A DNA stretch of 64,000 bases from Aurantiacibacter aquimixticola (GCF_003605475.1 NZ_RAHX01000001.1:1426001-1490000), one strand, 5' to 3'; counted from the first letter of the stretch, positions 28,807 to 38,517 are shown. Notes: generated from the sequence alone by a model not told the origin. Numbers and translations: made by a program.

Positions 28807-30117
28807 ATGAACCTGCTGCGCCCTCTCGACCGTGCGAATAGCTGGATCTGGCACAAGCTGATCGCGAATTACTGGTCCGCACCGGCGACCACGGTCGCGC
28901 TCGCCCCCCTGCTGGCCTTCGCAATCCTCTATCTCGATCGCAATGGCGGCACCGCCTGGATGATAGAACACGGGCTGCAGACCGTTTCCAGCGCGGAGAC
29001 GGCGCGCGATTTCGCCGCCATCGTAGCCAGCATCAATGCCGCTTTCCTGACGTTGTACTTCTCGATCACGCTGATCGTGTTGACGATGGCGGCGGGGACG
29101 CTGGGCGTACGCCTGATCGACCGCTGGCTGGACAAGCGCATCGTCAAGATTTCGCTGTGCACATTGTGTTTCAGCTTCGTGGTCGCGCTTATCGCAATGC
29201 TTGCCATCGATCCGAGCGAGGATCTCACGCGTGTGCCGCTCATCCTGATCGGGCTGGTGCTCTTAATGCAGCTGATCGCGCTCGGCCTGCTGGCGATCTC
29301 ACTGCACGATCTTGGCCGGACGATGTTCGTCGACACGTCGATCCACGCCGTCGGGCGCGATGCGAAGGTTCGCCCGGCGGAACTGGAAGTCCGCGATCCC
29401 CACAAGGGGCCCTGGGCAGCGGAACTGCGCGCCGACAGGACCGGTTATGTCGAAGGCCTGGAAGTCGACCGCCTCGTCCGCAAGCTCGAAGATCACGAGG
29501 GCACAATCCGCATTTGCGTCGCGCCGGGTCAGCATGTGCTCGAAGGCGAAATCCTGATCCAGTTCGAAAAGGAGCCGGACAATATTCCCGACCTGCAGGC
29601 CGGTATTCCGGTGGGCGCCATTCGCAGCGACAATCAGGGCGCCGTGTTCCGCATTCGGCTGCTGGTCGAAATCGGCGCGCGCGCTCTCTCACCTGCTATC
29701 AACGATTTCTACACGGCGATCACCTGCGCGGACAAGCTGGTCGACGCCATGCTCGGCCAGACGAAGAATTGGGTGGATGCGGGCAAGGTCGGCTGCGCGA
29801 AACAGCATCCGCGCTTCGAATTGCCGGGGCAGGATTTTCGATCGCTGTTCGAAGATCCAATGCACGCCTTCCGGCAAGCAGCCTGCACCTACCCCTCCGT
29901 CACCATCCGCATGATCCAGAATTATTCGCGCGTCCGGATTTATGCGCAAAAGCATGATCTTTCGGGCGAGCTGTCCGATTTTCTCTGCCAGCTTGCCAAG
30001 GAGCTGCGCGATCATGCTATCTCGGTCACCGGTTTCGAGGGAGACCGCAACGATATCGAAGAGGCCTTCAATCATGGCTTCGAGGATGAGAACTTTCGCA
30101 AGGGCATGGCGGCATGA
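28807..30117 (+). CDS. DUF2254 membrane protein, first of tandem pair
   Basis: A 436-residue membrane protein with four N-terminal transmembrane helices (about residues 20-170) and a large soluble C-terminal region. The DUF2254 signature ARALSPAINDFYTAITCADKL is present near residue 290. Function is unknown. The ATG at 28807 is preferred over a GTG at 28798. It is divergent from the rhodopsin with a gap of about 200 bp and is coupled by ATGA overlap to a paralogue. Confidence 0.85.
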   Translation: MNLLRPLDRANSWIWHKLIANYWSAPATTVALAPLLAFAILYLDRNGGTAWMIEHGLQTVSSAETARDFAAIVASINAAFLTLYFSITLIVLTMAAGTLGVRLIDRWLDKRIVKISLCTLCFSFVVALIAMLAIDPSEDLTRVPLILIGLVLLMQLIALGLLAISLHDLGRTMFVDTSIHAVGRDAKVRPAELEVRDPHKGPWAAELRADRTGYVEGLEVDRLVRKLEDHEGTIRICVAPGQHVLEGEILIQFEKEPDNIPDLQAGIPVGAIRSDNQGAVFRIRLLVEIGARALSPAINDFYTAITCADKLVDAMLGQTKNWVDAGKVGCAKQHPRFELPGQDFRSLFEDPMHAFRQAACTYPSVTIRMIQNYSRVRIYAQKHDLSGELSDFLCQLAKELRDHAISVTGFEGDRNDIEEAFNHGFEDENFRKGMAA

Positions 30118-31448
30118 CAGCAGAAATCCGCTTTTTCTGGGCACGGCTGAATGCCAATTACTGGTTCTATCCGGCCGTGTTCTCGATCTTCGCGGCGTTT
30201 CTCGCGTTTGCGATGATCTACCTCGATCGCAGCGGCGCCGCGTCCTTACTCAATGACGTGTCCTGGCTGATGCCGTCACGCCCGACCGGCGCATCCAACC
30301 TGCTGACCGTCATGGCGGGGAGCATGATCGGCACGGCGGCCACCGTTTTCTCGATCACCATTGCGGCCGTCGCCTATGCCAGTGGCAATTACGGTCCCCG
30401 CCTGCTTACCAATTTCATGGAAGACCGCGGCAACCAGCTCAGCCTTGCGACCTTCATCGGCAGCTTCGTCTATGCCCTGATCGTGCTGCGCGCCGTGCGT
30501 ACGGAGGATGAGACGTCTGCCGTCGGGGTGGCAACCGCGCTGCCCGGCTTCGCACCGCAATTGTCGCTGCTCGTGGCCTATGCGCTTCTCGCGATCTGCG
30601 TCGCGGTGCTGGTGTTCTTCCTCAATCACATCCCTTCCTCGATCCGCATCAATATGGTGCTCGAAGGAATCGGACGGCGTCTGCTCGACGCGATCAGGGA
30701 GATGTACCCGGTCGAAGACGAACTCGGCGACGCGCGCGAGGGGATCGACGGCGCAGAGCTGACAGCCTGGGGCACCGGCTACATCCAGATGATCGATTAC
30801 GAGGACATGGTCGAGCTGGCACGCAAGCATGATGCCACGTTTTCGCTCATCGTGCGCACCGGCGATTTTGTTCACCGCGATCTGCCGCTCATGCGGATCG
30901 ACGGCGTGGAGCCGAAAGAGATCGAGGAAGAAATTCGCGAGTGTTTTACATTGGGCGCAACGCGCACGCCAGAGCAGGATCCGCAATTCCTGATGGACGA
31001 ACTGGTCGAAATCGGGTTGCGCGCGCTTTCCCCCGGCATCAACGACCCCTTCACTGCCATCACGGCCCTGCATTGGTTGGGTGCCTCTACAGCCGAGATC
31101 GGCCGCCGCGATCTGCGCCGGGATATCTGCCCGGGCGACGATAGCGAGGAGGAATGCCCCGTCATTCCTCGCGCCGACGATTTCGACCATTATGTGGAAC
31201 GCGGCTTCGGCTCCATTCGCAGCGGCGTCGCGACCAGTTCGACGGCGTCACAGATCATGTTCGAATCGCTGGAAAATGCCGCCATTCCGATCCAGCACTC
31301 GAAGCGCTGCAAATCGCTCGAGAACGAGGCCGAATTGCTGATGAAGCAGGCGCGGACGGCTCTGAAAGGACCGGACCTCGAAAAGGTCGAGGAGCGCTAC
31401 AAACTCTTCAAGGAGCGCCTGAGCGCATCTCACGTGCGCGCGGCCTGA
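30114..31448 (+). CDS. DUF2254 membrane protein, second of tandem pair
   Basis: A 444-residue paralogue of the preceding protein, with the same layout of four transmembrane helices followed by a soluble region, and the motif LRALSPGINDPFTAITALHWLG. The ATGA overlap shows that the two are made together and may form a hetero-oligomer. The 3' end overlaps the convergent DMT transporter gene by 19 bp. Function unknown. Confidence 0.87.
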   Translation: MTAEIRFFWARLNANYWFYPAVFSIFAAFLAFAMIYLDRSGAASLLNDVSWLMPSRPTGASNLLTVMAGSMIGTAATVFSITIAAVAYASGNYGPRLLTNFMEDRGNQLSLATFIGSFVYALIVLRAVRTEDETSAVGVATALPGFAPQLSLLVAYALLAICVAVLVFFLNHIPSSIRINMVLEGIGRRLLDAIREMYPVEDELGDAREGIDGAELTAWGTGYIQMIDYEDMVELARKHDATFSLIVRTGDFVHRDLPLMRIDGVEPKEIEEEIRECFTLGATRTPEQDPQFLMDELVEIGLRALSPGINDPFTAITALHWLGASTAEIGRRDLRRDICPGDDSEEECPVIPRADDFDHYVERGFGSIRSGVATSSTASQIMFESLENAAIPIQHSKRCKSLENEAELLMKQARTALKGPDLEKVEERYKLFKERLSASHVRAA

Positions 31449-32329
31449 ACCGCTTGGGACTGCGCAATTCGCGCGAGGACAAGCGCGCTGCCGACCAGGG
31501 TGATGCCGAGAAAGTCGAGCGGCACAAGCACCTCGCCGAACTGCAACCAACCCACGATGGCGGCGACAGCAGGCTGCGTCAGCAGCGCGATGCCGATGAT
31601 GAGCGGCGGGAAGTGGCGCAGCGCGTAGACGAGCAGGCCTTGCCCGACCAACTGGCTCGAAAAAGCGAGAAGCACGACCGGCCGCCAGTCGGTTGGCCAG
31701 ACCGGCTCTCCCAGCAGCAACGCGATAGCGAGCAGCACCGGCGCGCTCGCAATGCCCGCCAGCGTCAGCGCGGACCAGCCGCCCAGCGTTCGCCGTGCAT
31801 CCTGCATTGTCAGGAGATATCCGGCATACAGCAGTCCCGCGAGGAGGCAGAACATGTCCCCGACCGCATTGCTCTGTGAAATTTCGAACGAGCGTCCGAG
31901 CAGGATCGCCGCACCGCTCAGCGCTGCCAGGATAGCGTACCATTCGCGGCCCTTGGGCGAACGCCTGAGGGCAATGAACGCCCAGATCATCAGAATCACG
32001 CTGCCCGAATTGCCGAACAGAACCGCATTGGCGAGCCGCGTTTCACCGATGCCGAGATGCCAGCTCGCAATATCCAGCCCGAAGAAAACGCCGCCGAGCA
32101 GGACCAGCCAGACCAGCCGCCGATCGACGCCAGTAAGCCGCTGGCCGCTCGCGAATGCTATCGCGGCGAGAAACGGCAGCGCCAGCGCCACGCGCCAGAA
32201 CCCCGCGCTGACTGGCCCGGTATCGGCAAGGCGCACCAGCCACGGGCCCAGCGCCAGCGCGACATTGCCACCGAGCAGCGCGAGCATCGGTACGGCGCGG
32301 CTTTTCAGCGAGTCGACTGGCGCTTCCAT
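31430..32329 (-). CDS. EamA/DMT-family transporter
   Basis: A 299-residue inner-membrane protein with about ten helices in two EamA repeats (MLALLGGNVALALGPWLVRL in the first, GDMFCLLAGLLYAGYLLTMQ in the second). Members export amino acids, metabolites or drugs; the substrate is not predictable here. It is convergent with the DUF2254 pair. Confidence 0.9.
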   Translation of the reverse strand: MEAPVDSLKSRAVPMLALLGGNVALALGPWLVRLADTGPVSAGFWRVALALPFLAAIAFASGQRLTGVDRRLVWLVLLGGVFFGLDIASWHLGIGETRLANAVLFGNSGSVILMIWAFIALRRSPKGREWYAILAALSGAAILLGRSFEISQSNAVGDMFCLLAGLLYAGYLLTMQDARRTLGGWSALTLAGIASAPVLLAIALLLGEPVWPTDWRPVVLLAFSSQLVGQGLLVYALRHFPPLIIGIALLTQPAVAAIVGWLQFGEVLVPLDFLGITLVGSALVLARIAQSQAVQAART

Positions 32330-32400
32330 CCGCCCGGTCTAGCGCGCGGCGGCCCGATGGCTATAGATGTCCGCTATTGGATAGGAGGGGAGAACGAGGC

Positions 32401-33285
32401 GTGCCGATCCGATCGTGGCTTTTCGTGCCGGGCGACAGCGAACGCAAAATGGCCAAGGCGCCGGATTGCGGTGCCGATATCGTTATCCTCGATCTGGAGG
32501 ATGCGGTCGCGCCGGGGCGCAAGGAGGAGGCGCGCGCTCTCACCAGGCAATGGCTTTGCGCGCGTGAGGAGCCAACCAAGGATGCGCCCGATTACTGGGT
32601 GCGGATCAATCCGCTCGACACCGGCTATTGGCATTACGATGTCGAGGCGGCGCTGATCGGCAAGGCGGCCGGCCTGGTCGTGCCGAAAGCCGCGGGCCCG
32701 GAACATTTGAAGCGGTTGGTCGGCGTTCTGTACGAGCTCGAACCGCGCAATGGCATCGCGCCCGGCTCGACCAAGCTGCTGCCACTGGTGAGCGAGACCG
32801 CGCAGGCCGCCAACGCAATCGCCGCCTACGGCCTACCCGGAAACGAATTGCCGCGTTTGACCGGCCTCACCTGGGGCGCAGAGGATCTGTCCGCCGCCAT
32901 CGGCGCCACGCGCAAGCATGACGAGCGCGGACGATGGACGGATCTGATGCGCATGGTACGCGCGCAGACGCTGCTCGCCGCGCACGCTGCCGAAGTCGCC
33001 GCCATCGACACGCTACATGCCGATTTCCGCGACGAGGACGGCCTGCGCGCCGCCGCGACCGGCGCGTTCGCAGACGGCTTTTCGGGCATGCTCGCCATTC
33101 ATCCGGCGCAGGTGCCGATCATCAATGACGCTTTCAGCCCCAGCGAGGAGCAGCTGGCGGAAGCGCGGGCGATCGTGGAACTCTTCAGCGCCAATCCAGG
33201 CGTCGGCGCACTGCAACTGGACGGCCGGATGGTCGACCAGCCGCATCTCGTGCAGGCAAAGAAATTGCTGGCGCAGGCGCGCTAG
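32401..33285 (+). CDS. HpcH/HpaI aldolase / CitE-like lyase
   Basis: A 294-residue TIM-barrel enzyme of the CitE/malyl-CoA lyase family. Key segments are RSWLFVPGDSERKM, DIVILDLEDAVAPGRKEEAR, LTGLTWGAEDLSAAIGA with the metal-binding Glu and Asp, and GMLAIHPAQVPIIN. It probably cleaves or condenses an acyl-CoA thioester such as malyl- or citramalyl-CoA. The GTG at 32401 is chosen because of the strong GGAGGGGA ribosome site; an ATG at 32377 lacks one. Confidence 0.88.
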   Translation: MPIRSWLFVPGDSERKMAKAPDCGADIVILDLEDAVAPGRKEEARALTRQWLCAREEPTKDAPDYWVRINPLDTGYWHYDVEAALIGKAAGLVVPKAAGPEHLKRLVGVLYELEPRNGIAPGSTKLLPLVSETAQAANAIAAYGLPGNELPRLTGLTWGAEDLSAAIGATRKHDERGRWTDLMRMVRAQTLLAAHAAEVAAIDTLHADFRDEDGLRAAATGAFADGFSGMLAIHPAQVPIINDAFSPSEEQLAEARAIVELFSANPGVGALQLDGRMVDQPHLVQAKKLLAQAR

Positions 33286-33527
33286 CTGTCCTCCTCTTCC
33301 TCACCGTCGGCCTCAGCCCCGTCATCGGTATCGCCGGCCTCACTTTCGGCGAGCGGTGCTTGCGAGCGAACCTGATCGAGCGGCAGCATGGCATCGCTGA
33401 TCGTGCCTTCCAGCACTTCGCCAGACGACTCGCGTCCGTCCTCATCCGTAGTCGGCCCGGCGTCTTCGCCACAGGCCGCCAGGATGGCGAGCGGCAGAAA
33501 AAGGATGGCAGGCAGGCGGGCGTTCAT
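33282..33527 (-). CDS. Small acidic lipoprotein
   Basis: An 81-residue protein with a lipoprotein signal peptide and lipobox LAAC (mature Cys about residue 19), then a very acidic, low-complexity tail ending [11 protein letters not shown] do not recognise a family. The start overlaps the lipB stop (ATGA), so it is translated after lipB. Its 3' end overlaps the convergent CitE-like gene by 4 bp. Confidence 0.75.
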   Translation of the reverse strand: MNARLPAILFLPLAILAACGEDAGPTTDEDGRESSGEVLEGTISDAMLPLDQVRSQAPLAESEAGDTDDGAEADGEEEEDS

Positions 33528-34213
33528 GCGCGGGGCTTCTCCGACAATTCGAGCGCGGCAAGAAATGCATCCGCGCGGGCGAGCAATGCCGCATCCCACT
33601 CCTCCGGCGCAAGCGCTATTCCCAGCTGTTCCATGCTGGTGACGCCGTATTCGGCGATGCCGCATGGCACGATGCCACTGAAATGGGACAGATCGGGCGA
33701 CAGGTTCACTGCAAAGCCGTGCATCGTCACCCAGCGGCGCACCCTGACGCCAATCGCTCCGATCTTGGCTTCATTACCGGCGCGATCGCGCGTCCAGATA
33801 CCGATCCGGTCCGGCACGGCGAACGCCTCGACCTTGAAATCGGCGAGAGCCTCGATGACCCAGCTTTCAAGCGCATGCACGAATTGGCGGATATCTTTTG
33901 CACGGCGCGACAGATCGAGCAGGACATAGGTCACGCGCTGACCCGGGCCGTGATAGGTGTAGCGACCGCCCCGCCCCGTCTCCACCACGTCGAAGCGCGG
34001 GTCGACCAGGTCGCTCGCATCGGCGCTCGTCCCGGCGGTATAGACCGGCGGATGTTCGAGCATCCAGATCAGCTCATCTGCAGCGCCCGCGGCAATGGCC
34101 TGATTGCGCGCCTCCTGTTCCGCCATTGCTGCGCGATAATCGACAAGGCCGCTGCTGCGACGCCACTCGATGGCATCATGCGATGTTTCGGCTGGGAGAA
34201 TTGCGTGGGTCAT
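33524..34213 (-). CDS. lipB: Octanoyltransferase (lipoate biosynthesis)
   Basis: Transfers octanoyl from acyl carrier protein to lipoyl domains. The protein is 229 residues. The family blocks [16 protein letters not shown] (81-96), the catalytic lysine K150 in [13 protein letters not shown] and the nucleophile C184 in SGIVPCGI are all present. lipA is not in the window. The gene is coupled to a small lipoprotein gene downstream. Confidence 0.95.
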   Translation of the reverse strand: MTHAILPAETSHDAIEWRRSSGLVDYRAAMAEQEARNQAIAAGAADELIWMLEHPPVYTAGTSADASDLVDPRFDVVETGRGGRYTYHGPGQRVTYVLLDLSRRAKDIRQFVHALESWVIEALADFKVEAFAVPDRIGIWTRDRAGNEAKIGAIGVRVRRWVTMHGFAVNLSPDLSHFSGIVPCGIAEYGVTSMEQLGIALAPEEWDAALLARADAFLAALELSEKPRA

Positions 34214-34283
34214 ATCTTCGGCGGCATTGCGTGGCTGGGCACAGGCGGCCTATCAGGGGTGCCAACGTATTTCGAGGGGACTT

Positions 34284-35111
34284 ATGGCAATCAAACTGGA
34301 TTTGGGCCGGGCGTGGAACGAGGCCGTCGCGCTGATGTCTGCGAACAAGGATGTGATCGCCGTGGTTGCCGGGGTTTTCTTCTTCCTGCCCAGCGCAATT
34401 TCGACCATCGCCATTCCGATGGGCGACATCCAAGCCGCGGCTGGATCGGGCGAGATCGAGCCGGAGGCGCTGCTGGATCTACTCGCCGGCTTCTACGCGC
34501 AATATTGGTGGGTGTTCGCACTCGTCGCGCTGTTTCAAGCCGTCGGCATGATCGGCCTGCTCGCGCTTCTGACGGACCAACGGCGACCGACCGTCGGAGA
34601 GGCACTCGGATTCGGTTTGAAAGCCCTCATCCCCTACATCGCCGCCCAGCTCCTCGCGACCTTCTTGCTCGTTGCCGCCTTCTTGCTGCCGATCGTTCTT
34701 GGCGCGGCGATCAACACGGCGGTCGCTGTGCTGCTCGGCGTGGTCGGCGTCGTGCTCGCCATTTACATCTGGGTGAAGTTCGCGCTCGTCTCTCCCGTCA
34801 TCGCTATCGAGCGGGAAATGAACCCCCTTGCCGCTCTGCGGCGCAGCTGGAAGCTGACGAAAGGCAATTCGCTGCGCCTGTTCGCCTTTATCGCCCTGCT
34901 CGCGCTGTGTTTCGCGGTGCTGACCTTGCTTGCGAACATGGTGTTCTCGATCGCCACCGTGGCGGGAGAACAGGTCGGTCTGTTCGTCAGTGCAATCGGC
35001 GGTGCCGTCATGAATTCGGCGCTTGTCGTGGTATTTCTGGCCGTGCTGGCAGCCGTTCACCGGCAGCTTTCCGGCGGCACAAGTGAAGCGGTGCGCGACG
35101 CTTTCGAATAG
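34284..35111 (+). CDS. Multi-pass membrane protein (GDPD membrane-domain-like)
   Basis: A 275-residue integral membrane protein with six or so helices and a central amphipathic block (IEREMNPLAALRRSWKLTKGN) typical of the glycerophosphoryl-diester-phosphodiesterase membrane domain/YciC-like group. There is no enzymatic domain. The ATG at 34284 follows a GAGGGGA ribosome site; longer frames upstream run antisense into lipB. Function unknown, possibly envelope lipid homeostasis. Confidence 0.75.
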   Translation: MAIKLDLGRAWNEAVALMSANKDVIAVVAGVFFFLPSAISTIAIPMGDIQAAAGSGEIEPEALLDLLAGFYAQYWWVFALVALFQAVGMIGLLALLTDQRRPTVGEALGFGLKALIPYIAAQLLATFLLVAAFLLPIVLGAAINTAVAVLLGVVGVVLAIYIWVKFALVSPVIAIEREMNPLAALRRSWKLTKGNSLRLFAFIALLALCFAVLTLLANMVFSIATVAGEQVGLFVSAIGGAVMNSALVVVFLAVLAAVHRQLSGGTSEAVRDAFE

Positions 35112-35115
35112 GCGG

Positions 35116-35763
35116 CTAGGCCCGGTCGGCGGCCTCGGCGTCGTCCTTCCAGCCCCAGGCCAGCACGCAAGGCGGGATATTCAGCCAGGTAAATCCGGTG
35201 TCGACGCGCGGGAAATGGCGTGCCGTCAAGTCCCGCGCCACGCCCTTGAACTGATATGTCAGGAATGCGCCGCCCTCGCGGATCACGCGATGCGTCGCTT
35301 CGACGATGGAATTGCCGACGCCTTCCGGCAGGGTCGAGAAGGGAAGTCCTGAAAGCACGTAATCGGCTTTTTCATGGCCGATCATCCGAACGATATCCTC
35401 GACGTCCTCGGCCGAGCCCAGAACGGCATGAAAGCGGCTGTCCCGGATCGTGCGCTTCAGATAATCGATGAAGAGCGGGTTGGTGTCGATCACGAGCAGC
35501 TCCCCATCGCGCGCCAGCCGATCCAGCACGGGCTGGCAGAATGTGCCGACACCAGGCCCGTATTCCACGAAAAGCTTGCAATCGTCCCAGTCGACCGGCG
35601 CCAACATCGCGTCGATGGTCACCCGGCTCGACGGAATGACGGAGCCGACCATGCGCGGTTCTTCCAGGAAGCCGCGAAAGAAGATGCCCGCCGGGCCTAG
35701 GGCGCGCATCATGCGGCTGCGAAGGCCGGGGCGGCGCTCGCGCGCCAAGTCGTTACCTTTCAT
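35116..35763 (-). CDS. PmtA-like phospholipid N-methyltransferase
   Basis: A 215-residue class I SAM methyltransferase. The SAM loop is LFVEYGPGVGTF (about 65-75) and a later ADYVLSGLPFSTLPEGV segment matches the catalytic region of PmtA/KsgA-related phospholipid methyltransferases. Probable activity is stepwise methylation of phosphatidylethanolamine toward phosphatidylcholine. The N terminus is basic and amphipathic, suiting membrane association. Alternative: a related rRNA-type methyltransferase, which is less likely because the KsgA RNA-binding domain is absent. Confidence 0.75.
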   Translation of the reverse strand: MKGNDLARERRPGLRSRMMRALGPAGIFFRGFLEEPRMVGSVIPSSRVTIDAMLAPVDWDDCKLFVEYGPGVGTFCQPVLDRLARDGELLVIDTNPLFIDYLKRTIRDSRFHAVLGSAEDVEDIVRMIGHEKADYVLSGLPFSTLPEGVGNSIVEATHRVIREGGAFLTYQFKGVARDLTARHFPRVDTGFTWLNIPPCVLAWGWKDDAEAADRA

Positions 35764-35840
35764 GACGGGGAAGTGTCCTCATAAGCGACAAGTGATCAGG
35801 CTGACATCGCTTCGCTTGCGATGCAAGGGGGTAGCAAATG

Positions 35841-36185
35841 CTAGAGAATGTCCTCGACGCGCTCTTTCGGGCGGCAAAGGCGCGCACCTTTCTCGGTCTC
35901 GACCAGCGGGCGATTGATGAGGATTGGCTCAGCCGCCATCGCATCTAGGACGGTATCGTCGTCGGCCTGCGACAGGCCGCGCTCTTCCGCATCGGTGCCG
36001 CGCAAGCGCAGGCCCTCGGCCGGCGTCATCCCGGCATCGGCAAAAAGCTGCGCGAGCTTTTCGCGAGCGGGTGGGTTCTTCAGATATTCGACAATTTCGA
36101 CATCGACGCCGTCGCGCTCCTGCAGGATCGCCAGCGTGTTGCGGGACGTGCCGCATTTCGGATTGTGCCAGATCGTCGCCTTCAT
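35841..36185 (-). CDS. arsC: Arsenate reductase, glutaredoxin type
   Basis: A 114-residue ArsC-fold protein with C11 in NPKCGTSRN and the downstream ILINRPLVETEKGARLCRP block. It reduces arsenate to arsenite with glutathione and glutaredoxin. There are no arsB, arsH or arsR genes nearby, so a broader ArsC/Spx-family reductase role remains possible. It is divergent from the siderophore receptor. Confidence 0.9.
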   Translation of the reverse strand: MKATIWHNPKCGTSRNTLAILQERDGVDVEIVEYLKNPPAREKLAQLFADAGMTPAEGLRLRGTDAEERGLSQADDDTVLDAMAAEPILINRPLVETEKGARLCRPKERVEDIL

Positions 36186-36277
36186 CGCCGTCTCCTGCGT
36201 TCGCCTGTGCCTGCAAAGTCGCGCTGCGCCCTAGCGCGCGAAAAAAATCGCGCCAAGTGTCGATTGGCTGTTGCCAC

Positions 36278-36292
36278 TGATAATCATTCTCA
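36278..36292. promoter_or_regulatory. Fur box upstream of the siderophore receptor
   Basis: TGATAATCATTCTCA matches the 7-1-7 Fur operator TGATAATnATTATCA at all but one position. It lies 62 bp upstream of the inferred start of the receptor gene. Iron repression of that gene is therefore likely. Confidence 0.75.
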
Positions 36293-36354
36293 ATAAAGGT
36301 GCTCTTGCAAATCAATCGCAATAGCGAATCACGCAAGATCCGAGGGAATTTCAC

Positions 36355-38517
36355 ATCCGTACGACCGCCATCCGCTTCGCCCTGCTTCTCTCCACGGTAA
36401 GCATCCCTTCCCTCGCCCACGCCGAGGAGCCGACCGGCCCCGAAACAGGTGAAGCCTCAGAAGGGCCGCAGACCGCTTCGCAGGAGCGCGATGGCGAGGA
36501 GATCGTCGTTACCGGCACGATCCTCTATTCCGACCAGGTGACCGCGCTGCGCTCTCCCACACCGGTGCTGGACGTGCCGCAGAGCCTTTCCATCATTACC
36601 GACGAGACCATCGCGCGCCGCGGCTTTACCAGCGTCGGCGATATCGTGAATTACACGCCGGGCGTGAACATGTCGCAGGGTGAGGGCCACCGCGATTCCA
36701 TCGTGTTTCGCGGCATTCGCTCCACCGCCGACTTCTTCATCGACGGCACGCGTGATGATGTTCAGTATTATCGCGGCCTGTACAATCTCGAACAGGTCGA
36801 GATCCTGCGCGGCCCCAATGCCCTGCTCTTTGGGCGTGGCGGCACGGGCGGTATCCTCAATCGAGTCACCAAGAAGGGCGAGATCGGCGAGACCTTCTCT
36901 GCCGGACAGGTCGCGGTGGACACATTCGGCGAATTCAGCCTGCAGGGCGACGTCAATCTTGCGGTGGCGGACAATGTCGCTGTGCGCGTGAACGCGTCCT
37001 ACGAAAATCTCGATAATCACCGCGATTTCTACGAGGGCGAGCGGATCGGTATCAATCCGACCCTGCGCGTGGAGGTAACGCCGAACACGACGTTCGATCT
37101 GTCATACGAGTTTGCCGATCACGATCGCTTCGTCGATCGCGGTATTCCGACCGGCTCGGATGGATTGCCGGTCGAAGCCTTCAGGGACATCACCTTCGGC
37201 GATCCGGAGCTGAACTACACCGATCTCGAAGCGCATTTGCTGCGCGCCAATATCGAGCATGACTTCTCGGACAATTTCAAGGCGATCGTCAGCGCATTCT
37301 ACGGCGATTACGACAAGACCTACTCCAATTTCTACGCTTCGGGCTACGATCAGGCGGACACGCCGGACGAAGTCACGCTGGACGGCTATGTCGACAACAC
37401 GTTGCGCGAAAACCTGATTCTGAGCGGCACGCTGGTCGGCGCGGTCGATACCGGCAGCGTCGAGCACACGCTGCTTGCCGGGGTCGAATATATCGGCACG
37501 TCGTCCGACCAAAACCGCTTCAACTCCTTCTGGGACACGACGGAGGACGACAACGAGATCTTCTCTGTCCAGCGCCCACTCGCCCTGCGCGGCGGCGTTG
37601 GGATCAATGCCGATGGCGAGACGACGACCAACGATTTCACTGTCGACCTGAACGACGACACGCGCGTTACCGTCGATGTGTTCTCCGCCTTCGTGCAGGA
37701 CGAGATCGCCGTGACCGACTGGCTGGATGTCGTACTTGGTGCGCGCTTCGACAGCTTCGATATCGAGGTCTTCAATGTCGTCGCGAACGAAACTCGGTCC
37801 CGCAGGGATGAGGAAATCTCTCCGCGCCTCGGAGTGATCCTGAAGCCGCGGGAGAACATCTCGATCTATGGCAGCTATTCGGAAAGCTTCCTGCCTCGCA
37901 GCGGAGAACAATTTACGGATCTCAATGGCGATGCCGCGGCGCTCGATCCGGACGAGTTCACCAATCTGGAAGTTGGCTTGAAGTGGGACTTCGCCAACGG
38001 CCTGGGACTGACGGCAGCGATCTTCGAGATCGAGCAGAGCTCCCCGCAGGTCGCCGACGACAATCCCGAAACGCTCGATGTGATCGATTCGCAGATTTCC
38101 GGTTTCGAAGTGCAGTTGCAGGGCCAGGTCACGCCGTTCTGGGCGACTTCCGCCGGCTACAGCTATCTCGACGGCGAGCAGGTCGATGCGAGCGGCCCGA
38201 CCGGCCTTCGTCCGCGCGAATTGCCCGAGCACATGGTCTCGCTATGGAATGATTTCGCGGTCACGGACCGGATCGGCCTCGGCATTGGCCTCACCCATCA
38301 GGGCGACAGCTTCGTCAACAACAGCAACACCGCGATCATGCCCGCCTACACGCGGATCGACGCCGCGGCCTATTTCGATGTGACACCGGACCTGCGGCTC
38401 CAGGTGAATGTCGAGAACGTGACGGACGAGCTGTACTTCCCGAATGCGCACAGCACGCACCAAGTGACTGTGGGGGCACCGCTCAATGCGCGCTTTGCGG
38501 TGAACGCCCGCTTCTAG
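36355..38517 (+). CDS. TonB-dependent siderophore receptor with apparent ATC start codon
   Basis: A 720-residue outer-membrane ferric-siderophore receptor. It has a signal peptide (TTAIRFALLLSTVSIPSLAHA), a TonB-box-like EEIVVTGT, a plug (VLDVPQSLSIITDETIARRG, IRSTADFFIDGTRDD, LRGPNALLFGRGGTGGILNR) and a barrel ending AVNARF. The first conventional start in frame is GTG 36538, which would remove the signal peptide and TonB box. Codon 36355 is ATC, 7 nt after an AGGGA ribosome site and directly before the signal peptide, with a stop at 36322. Initiation from ATC, or a mutated ATG, is therefore inferred. A Fur box lies upstream. Confidence 0.85.
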   Translation: MRTTAIRFALLLSTVSIPSLAHAEEPTGPETGEASEGPQTASQERDGEEIVVTGTILYSDQVTALRSPTPVLDVPQSLSIITDETIARRGFTSVGDIVNYTPGVNMSQGEGHRDSIVFRGIRSTADFFIDGTRDDVQYYRGLYNLEQVEILRGPNALLFGRGGTGGILNRVTKKGEIGETFSAGQVAVDTFGEFSLQGDVNLAVADNVAVRVNASYENLDNHRDFYEGERIGINPTLRVEVTPNTTFDLSYEFADHDRFVDRGIPTGSDGLPVEAFRDITFGDPELNYTDLEAHLLRANIEHDFSDNFKAIVSAFYGDYDKTYSNFYASGYDQADTPDEVTLDGYVDNTLRENLILSGTLVGAVDTGSVEHTLLAGVEYIGTSSDQNRFNSFWDTTEDDNEIFSVQRPLALRGGVGINADGETTTNDFTVDLNDDTRVTVDVFSAFVQDEIAVTDWLDVVLGARFDSFDIEVFNVVANETRSRRDEEISPRLGVILKPRENISIYGSYSESFLPRSGEQFTDLNGDAAALDPDEFTNLEVGLKWDFANGLGLTAAIFEIEQSSPQVADDNPETLDVIDSQISGFEVQLQGQVTPFWATSAGYSYLDGEQVDASGPTGLRPRELPEHMVSLWNDFAVTDRIGLGIGLTHQGDSFVNNSNTAIMPAYTRIDAAAYFDVTPDLRLQVNVENVTDELYFPNAHSTHQVTVGAPLNARFAVNARF

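Noticed and set aside
36538-38517. GTG 36538 as true start of the siderophore receptor
   Set aside because: It would delete a clear signal peptide and TonB box that are coded in frame upstream.
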